Shown here: piece after piece, positions 59,609 through 64,000 of the stretch | Layout: each line of letters begins with the position of its first letter | Numbering within the stretch: the first letter of the stretch is position 1 | DNA from: Sphingomonas aracearum | GTDB lineage: Bacteria > Pseudomonadota > Alphaproteobacteria > Sphingomonadales > Sphingomonadaceae | NCBI RefSeq assembly: GCF_003345355.1 | Contig: NZ_QQNB01000001.1 | Coordinates: 992,001 to 1,056,000, forward strand | Length of the DNA stretch: 64,000 nucleotides | Direction: 5' to 3' | Notes under the pieces: generated by a model | Databases searched by the model: none | What the model was told of the DNA's origin: nothing | Seen by the model: only the letters and a program-made list of their open reading frames with translations | Program-made: the position numbers and the translations under genes

Positions 59609-60478
59609 ATGTATTACCACGACAAACGGCTGCAATATCCGGTCAAGGTAACGACGCCGAACCCGCAGTTCGCCCGCATGCTGCAGCAGGCGATCGGCGG
59701 CGTGGAAGGCGAGATCCGCGTCTGCATGCAGTATTTCTTCCAGGCCTGGGGCAATCGCGCGCCGACCACCAAGTATCGCGACATGCTGCTGCACACCGCG
59801 ACGGAGGAGATCGGCCATATCGAGATGCTCGCCACCGCCGTGGCGCTGAACCTCGAGACGGCGCCTGCCTCCGCACAGGAAGCCGGCGCGGCGGACGGCA
59901 TTGTCGGCGCGGTGATGGGCGGCGGCAGCGCCAAGGCCTCCATCGAAGGCCTGATCCACAAGAACCTGCTGTCGGCCGGCCTGGCGGCGATGCCGATTGA
60001 TTCGGACGGCGTGCCGTTCAACATGAGCCACATCTATGCCAGCGGCAACGCGGCGGCCGACATGTATTGCAACGTGGCGGCGGAGAGCACCGGCCGCGTG
60101 CTGGCGACGCGCCTCTACAATGCGACGGACGACCAAGGCATGAAGGACATGCTGCACTTCATGATCGCGCGCGACACGATGCACCAGCAGCAGTGGCTGG
60201 CGGCGATCGAGGACATGGGCGGCACCGAAGGCCTGCCGATCCCCAACTCCTTCCCGCAGAGCCAGGAGCACCAGGAGCATAATTACGACTTCTTCGTGAC
60301 CTCGCTCGACGGCCAGTATCCGGAAGGCCGCTGGACCGGCGGGCCGACCATGGACGGCCGCGGCGAGTTCACCGTGTTCCGCAACCAGCCGATGGGCGAG
60401 GAGCCCGTGCTCGGGTCGGCACGCCCCGACAGCGCGGCGCAGGCCGAGCAGATCGGCGAGAAGCCGCAGACGATCTGA
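59609..60478 (+). CDS. Manganese catalase
   Basis: A 289-residue non-haem dimanganese catalase that dismutates hydrogen peroxide. Ligand motifs are VEGEIRVCMQYFFQAWG, TATEEIGHIEMLATAV, CNVAAESTGRVLATRLYN and ARDTMHQQQWLAAIEDM. The C-terminal extension (residues 235-289) is polar. The longer frame from 59519 is not needed; ATG 59609 has GGGAGA upstream. It adds a second peroxide defence besides AhpCF. Confidence 0.92.
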   Translation: MYYHDKRLQYPVKVTTPNPQFARMLQQAIGGVEGEIRVCMQYFFQAWGNRAPTTKYRDMLLHTATEEIGHIEMLATAVALNLETAPASAQEAGAADGIVGAVMGGGSAKASIEGLIHKNLLSAGLAAMPIDSDGVPFNMSHIYASGNAAADMYCNVAAESTGRVLATRLYNATDDQGMKDMLHFMIARDTMHQQQWLAAIEDMGGTEGLPIPNSFPQSQEHQEHNYDFFVTSLDGQYPEGRWTGGPTMDGRGEFTVFRNQPMGEEPVLGSARPDSAAQAEQIGEKPQTI

Positions 60479-60577
60479 CGACCGGGCGGCAGGGGCGGGT
60501 CCTCCTCGTTCCTGCCGCGTGGCCCGGGTGTCCGCTTGCCCGTGACACCCGCCGGCGGCCCGGCTAGTCCCGTTGTC

Positions 60578-61309
60578 ATGACCGTCCCCCGTCCTGCCCC
60601 CCGTCCTGCCCTCGCCTTTCATCACACGCCCGGCACCGGGCCCACCGTGGTGTTCCTGCCCGGCTATGCCTCCGACATGACCGGTGCGAAGGCGCTGGCC
60701 CTGGAGGATTGGGCGAGGCGCACCGGCCGTGCCTTTCTGCGCTTCGATTATGGCGGCTGCGGCCAGTCGGACGGCGCGTTCGAGGACCAGACGCTGGCGG
60801 GCTGGCGCGAGGACGTGGTGGAACTGCTGGAACAGGTGGTGGAGGGCCCGGCCGTGCTGGTCGGCTCGTCCATGGGCGGCTGGCTGATGCTGCTCGTCGC
60901 GCGCGATCGGCCGGAACTGGTCGCCGGGCTCGTCGGCATCGCGCCGGCGCCCGATTTCACCGACTGGGGCTTCTCCATGGACGAGAAGATGAAGCTGTTG
61001 CAGGAGGGCCGGATCGAGCGCGCGTCGCCCTATTCCGATCAGCCCACCGTCTTCACCAGCGGCTTCTGGCAATCGGGCGAGGCCTCCCGGGTGATGTTCG
61101 GGCCGATTGCGATCGACCGGCCGGTGCGCCTGCTCCAGGGCATGGCCGACAAGGATGTGCCGTATCAGCGCACGCTGCGGCTGGCCGAGCTGATCCGTTC
61201 AGCGGACGTGCAGGCGACCTTCATCAAGGACGGCGACCACCGCCTTTCGCGCGACGCCGACATCGCGCTGCTCCTCGCCGCGGTGGAGGATGTGATCGCC
61301 CGTCTATGA
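60578..61309 (+). CDS. Alpha/beta hydrolase
   Basis: A 243-residue alpha/beta-hydrolase fold enzyme. The nucleophile elbow is LVGSSMGGWLMLL, the oxyanion region is VVFLPGYASDMTG, and DKDVPYQ and DGDHRLSR supply the acid and histidine. It resembles short palmitoyl-thioesterase-like (ABHD10-type) hydrolases. The stop overlaps the next ATG by 4 bp. Confidence 0.88.
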   Translation: MTVPRPAPRPALAFHHTPGTGPTVVFLPGYASDMTGAKALALEDWARRTGRAFLRFDYGGCGQSDGAFEDQTLAGWREDVVELLEQVVEGPAVLVGSSMGGWLMLLVARDRPELVAGLVGIAPAPDFTDWGFSMDEKMKLLQEGRIERASPYSDQPTVFTSGFWQSGEASRVMFGPIAIDRPVRLLQGMADKDVPYQRTLRLAELIRSADVQATFIKDGDHRLSRDADIALLLAAVEDVIARL

Positions 61310-62040
61310 TGTTGCTTGCCCTCGCCCTCCTCCAGGCCGCCGCAACCCCCAGCGATGCCGCCACCGAAGCGCGCTATGAGCGCTGCATCGATCTGGCCAC
61401 CACCAATCCGGTCGCGGCACGCAGCGAGGCCGGCAAGTGGCAGTTGGCGAACGGCGGCTGGTTCGCGCACCAGTGCCTGGGCATGGCCTATGCGACGGAA
61501 GGCGGCTGGTCCGCCGCCGCCGTCGAGTTCGAGGCAGCCGCGCGCGCCGCGGAGGTCGCGAAGGACAAGCGCGCGGCGCAATATTGGGCGCAGGCCGGCA
61601 ACGCCTGGCTGGCGGGCGGCGCCAATGACAAGGCGTCGGCGGCGCTGAATTCGGCGCTCTCGGCGGGCACGCTGACCGGCCTGCAACTGGGCGAGGCGCA
61701 TCTCGACCGGGCGCGCGTCCTCTATGCGACAGGCGACCTCGACGGCGCGCGTCGCGATCTCGACGCGGCGCTGGCCGTCGTGCCGGAGGATCCGCTCGCC
61801 TGGCTGCTGTCCGCCACGCTGGCCCGCCGGGCGGGCGACCTGCCCCGCGCCAGAAAGGACATTGCCGAGGCGGAGTCGCGCACCAAGGAAGCGCCCGAGG
61901 TGCAGCTTGAGAAAGGCAACATCGCTGCGGCGAGCGGTGACGAGGCCGGCGCACGCGCCGCCTGGGGCATCGCGGCCGTCGGCAAGGGCGCCGCAGCGGA
62001 AAGCGCCACCCGCGCGCTGGCGCAGTTCTACGCGAAATAG
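61306..62040 (+). CDS. Tetratricopeptide-repeat protein
   Basis: A 244-residue protein with a short hydrophobic start (MMLLALALLQAAATP) and several TPR-like helical pairs (GLQLGEAHLDRARVLYATGDLDGARRDLDAAL, LLSATLARRAGDLPRARKDI). Probably a periplasmic scaffold or adaptor; partners unknown. It is translated together with the upstream hydrolase through an ATGA overlap. Confidence 0.8.
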   Translation: MMLLALALLQAAATPSDAATEARYERCIDLATTNPVAARSEAGKWQLANGGWFAHQCLGMAYATEGGWSAAAVEFEAAARAAEVAKDKRAAQYWAQAGNAWLAGGANDKASAALNSALSAGTLTGLQLGEAHLDRARVLYATGDLDGARRDLDAALAVVPEDPLAWLLSATLARRAGDLPRARKDIAEAESRTKEAPEVQLEKGNIAAASGDEAGARAAWGIAAVGKGAAAESATRALAQFYAK

Positions 62041-62060
62041 CGCGTTCGCCGCGCCGGCGC

Positions 62061-63383
62061 TCAGCGCCGAAAGCTGGCGACGTCGATGCCCAGCCGGTTG
62101 ACCTTGTCGTAGAAGGTCTTGCGCGGCAGCCCGAGCAGGTCGATCGCGCGGGTCACCTGTCCGCCGGTGCGGCGCAGCGCCTCCTCGATCGCGCCTGCCT
62201 CGAACGCGGCGACGCGGGCGGCAAGCGGCGGCAGCGGCGCGGCCTCGCCCTGCGTCGCCCCCTCCATGCCCAGCACCACCGCAAAGGCATGGTTGCGCAG
62301 TTCGCGCACATTGCCGGGCCAGTCATGCGTGCGCAGGCGATCGGCGGCGCCATCCGGCAAGCGCACCTCGCGGCCGAGCTCGGCCCGTGCCTCCGCGACA
62401 AAGGCGGCGAACAGCAGCAGCACGTCGTCTCCCCGCTCCCGCACCGGCGGCACGCGCAGCCGCACCGTGCTCAGGCGGTACAGCAGGTCGGCGCGGAAGC
62501 GACCCTGCTCGACCAGGGCCGACAGGTCGCTCTTGCTGGTCGCCACCACGCGCAGGTTCACCGGCTGCGGACGGTCGGCGCCGATCGGCTGGACTTCCCG
62601 CTCCTCCAGCACGCGCAACAGTCGCGCCTGCATCGCCAGCGGCATGGAATCCACTTCGTCCAGCAGCAGCGTACCCCCGCTCGACGCGACGATGCGGCCG
62701 TCGCGCGCCAGCCGCGAATGCGGCACGCTGTCGGCGGCGTGGCCGAACAGCTCGATCTCGGCGAGCCCCTCGGGCAGCGCGGCGCAGTTCACCGCCACGA
62801 ACGGGCGCGCCCGGCGTGGCCCCTGCCGGTGGAGAAGGACGGACACCAGTTCCTTGCCCGTCCCCGTCTCCCCCTCCACCAGCACGTCGAGGTCCGCCCC
62901 GGCAAGCTGGCGGATGCTGGCGCGCAGCCGGACCATGGCCGGGCTCGCGCCGATCAGCGGACTGTCCGCCTCGGCCGCCGCCATCGCCGCGCGCAAGGCT
63001 CGGTTGTCCAGCACCAGCCGTCGCCGTTCCACCGCACGGGTCAGCGAGGCGACGAGATGGTCGGCGGCGAACGGCTTGGCCAGGAAATCGAACGCGCCAT
63101 CGCGCAGGGCGGCCACCGCCATCGGCACGTCGCCGTGCCCGGTCACCAGGATCACCGGGATCTCGGCATCCACCCCGCGGATGGCGGCGGCGAGTTCCAG
63201 CCCGTCCATCCGCGCCATGCGAATGTCGGTGACCACCGCGCCGGCAAAGTCCGGCGTCACTGCCGCCAGCGCACTTTCCGCATCGGCAAAGGCGGTCACG
63301 TCGAAGCCGGCCAGTTCCAGCAACTGCACCGTCGCCGTGCGCAGGGCGTCGTCGTCCTCGACGAACAGCAAGGTTCCGGTCAT
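62061..63383 (-). CDS. dctD: DctD-like sigma-54-type response regulator lacking GAFTGA
   Basis: A 440-residue regulator: receiver domain (residues 3-120, TDIRMARMDGLEL with the phospho-Asp, FLAKPFAADHL), AAA+ domain (VEGETGTGKELVSVLLH Walker A, GGTLLLDEVDSM Walker B, FRADLLYRLSTVRLRVPPVRERGDD) and a Fis-type HTH (ATRAIDLLGLPRKTFYDKVNRLG-like end). Where GAFTGA should follow ELFGH, the sequence is AADSVPHSRLARDGR, so the loop that contacts sigma-54 is missing. It overlaps the kinase gene by 4 bp. Confidence 0.88.
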   Translation of the reverse strand: MTGTLLFVEDDDALRTATVQLLELAGFDVTAFADAESALAAVTPDFAGAVVTDIRMARMDGLELAAAIRGVDAEIPVILVTGHGDVPMAVAALRDGAFDFLAKPFAADHLVASLTRAVERRRLVLDNRALRAAMAAAEADSPLIGASPAMVRLRASIRQLAGADLDVLVEGETGTGKELVSVLLHRQGPRRARPFVAVNCAALPEGLAEIELFGHAADSVPHSRLARDGRIVASSGGTLLLDEVDSMPLAMQARLLRVLEEREVQPIGADRPQPVNLRVVATSKSDLSALVEQGRFRADLLYRLSTVRLRVPPVRERGDDVLLLFAAFVAEARAELGREVRLPDGAADRLRTHDWPGNVRELRNHAFAVVLGMEGATQGEAAPLPPLAARVAAFEAGAIEEALRRTGGQVTRAIDLLGLPRKTFYDKVNRLGIDVASFRR

Positions 63384-64000
63384 GCGCGCCTCAAGGTGAG
63401 AAGGAAGCTCGCGCCGCCGCCGCCCGGCGCGAGGTGGAGGTCCCCGCCGAACTCGCGGGCGATGTCGCGCGCGATGGCCAGCCCCAGCCCCAGGCCGCCC
63501 GGCCGGGCGGTGGCGAAGGGCGTGAACAGGGTTTCGCGCACCTCCGCCGCCACGCCCGGGCCGTTGTCCGTCACCGCGACGCGGATCGTCTCCCCTTCGG
63601 CGCTTGCCGCGATCCTGACCGAGGCGTCCGGTACGCCCTCCACCGCGTCCAGCGCGTTGGTGACCAGGTTCACCAGCACCTGTTCCAGGCGGATGCGGTC
63701 GCCGCGCACGCGGGCGGTGCGCAGGTCGTCGGGCAACTCGACCCGCAGAACCGCGGCGGCCTGTTCGCCGAGCAGGAGGCGCATGCCGTCGATCACCGCG
63801 TTCAGCGGGGAGTCTCCGCCGGCCGGAGTGCGGCGGCGGGCAAACGCGCGCAGTTCGGCGGTGATTGCGGCGATGCGAACCGTGAGCTGAACGATATGGC
63901 CGAGGTTCTCGCGCGTCCGCTCCGGCCTGTCGCGGTCGAGAAAGGTTTCGCCGTTTTCGGCAAAGGTGCGGATCGCGGCGACCGGCTGGTTGATCTCGTG
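63380..64000 (-). CDS. dctB: DctB-like sensor histidine kinase, C-terminal part (5' end outside window)
   Basis: The frame is open to the window edge, giving the last 206 residues. It begins at the H box (HEINQPVAAIRTFAENGETF) and contains the N box (LEQVLVNLVTNALDAVEG), G1 (VTDNGPGVAAEV) and G2 (PGGLGLGLAIARDIAREFGG). HEINQPxAAIRT is typical of DctB-type C4-dicarboxylate sensors, and the cognate regulator is translationally coupled. The sensor domain lies outside the window, so the ligand is unproven. Confidence 0.85.
   Translation of the reverse strand, partial: HEINQPVAAIRTFAENGETFLDRDRPERTRENLGHIVQLTVRIAAITAELRAFARRRTPAGGDSPLNAVIDGMRLLLGEQAAAVLRVELPDDLRTARVRGDRIRLEQVLVNLVTNALDAVEGVPDASVRIAASAEGETIRVAVTDNGPGVAAEVRETLFTPFATARPGGLGLGLAIARDIAREFGGDLHLAPGGGGASFLLTLRRA

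Noticed and set aside
1..64000. CRISPR arrays, rRNA operons, IS transposases
   Set aside because: No regularly spaced short repeats, no rRNA-like stretches and no DDE or Y1 transposase motifs were seen by eye on either strand.

Overview
The window is high-GC DNA from an alphaproteobacterium, most likely Sphingomonas or a close sphingomonad. This rests on the very high GC content, the dense strings of genes coupled by ATGA/GTGA overlaps, the HPr-rel-A type cluster (HprK-like kinase, PqqD-like protein and nucleotidyltransferase), the DUF2794, DUF2171 and DUF5117-type metalloprotease families, and many secreted proteins of unknown function. It is chromosomal: nearly all genes are housekeeping or regulatory. 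Two short stretches look transferred. No rRNA, tRNA, CRISPR array or IS transposase was seen.

Layout. 1-7.7 kb: end of a zinc metalloprotease, then a group around peptide and amino-acid handling outside the cytoplasm (secreted gamma-glutamyltransferase, secreted M20 amidohydrolase, two paralogous Lrp regulators, a TauE/SafE exporter and a Tat-exported PLP aminotransferase). 7.8-11.4 kb: glmU, a secreted protein and glmS (UDP-GlcNAc synthesis). 11.5-15.0 kb: gph-vanZ, and convergent to it the HPr-rel-A-like operon (Tat protein, PqqD-like, HprK-like, nucleotidyltransferase). 15.1-22.2 kb: a complete phosphate regulon, phoR-pstSCAB-phoU-phoB, with a Pho box before pstS. 22.3-26.8 kb: secreted P/T/M-rich protein, SDR, membrane protein, DUF2794, cysE and a second TSUP permease. 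26.8-30.3 kb: ahpC-ahpF-oxyR peroxide defence. 30.4-32.4 kb: fasciclin protein, then pgsA-moaD-moaE. 32.4-37.2 kb: class Ia ribonucleotide reductase, nrdA and nrdB, separated by a DUF559 endonuclease gene framed by 54-bp inverted repeats. 37.4-46.7 kb: small genes, a porin-like protein, Crp/Fnr regulator, HNH nuclease, lipoproteins, MFS exporter and a 2OG-Fe(II) oxygenase. 47-56 kb: hom, Mrp/ApbC, hflKC, a DegP-type protease and a HerA-like ATPase. 56-62 kb: M20 amidohydrolase, a sirtuin gene (cobB) split by a small integrated element, Mn-catalase, hydrolase and TPR protein. 62-64 kb: dctD-dctB two-component system, cut by the window end.

The most striking structure is at 57.1-59.4 kb. A 1600-bp element with a serine recombinase has inserted into the codons for the conserved HRVED motif of cobB. 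It leaves the old cobB 5' end as a 38-codon stub and supplies its own replacement 5' end, so that a full sirtuin reading frame is restored across the right junction. The recombinase looks like a chimera of a large serine recombinase and an invertase-type C-terminus. Other points worth attention: the DUF559 unit whose repeats differ mainly in hairpin loops and by a compensatory base pair, a DctD without the GAFTGA motif, a PhoR with Ser in the G1 box, and an oxyR that can only start at CTG.
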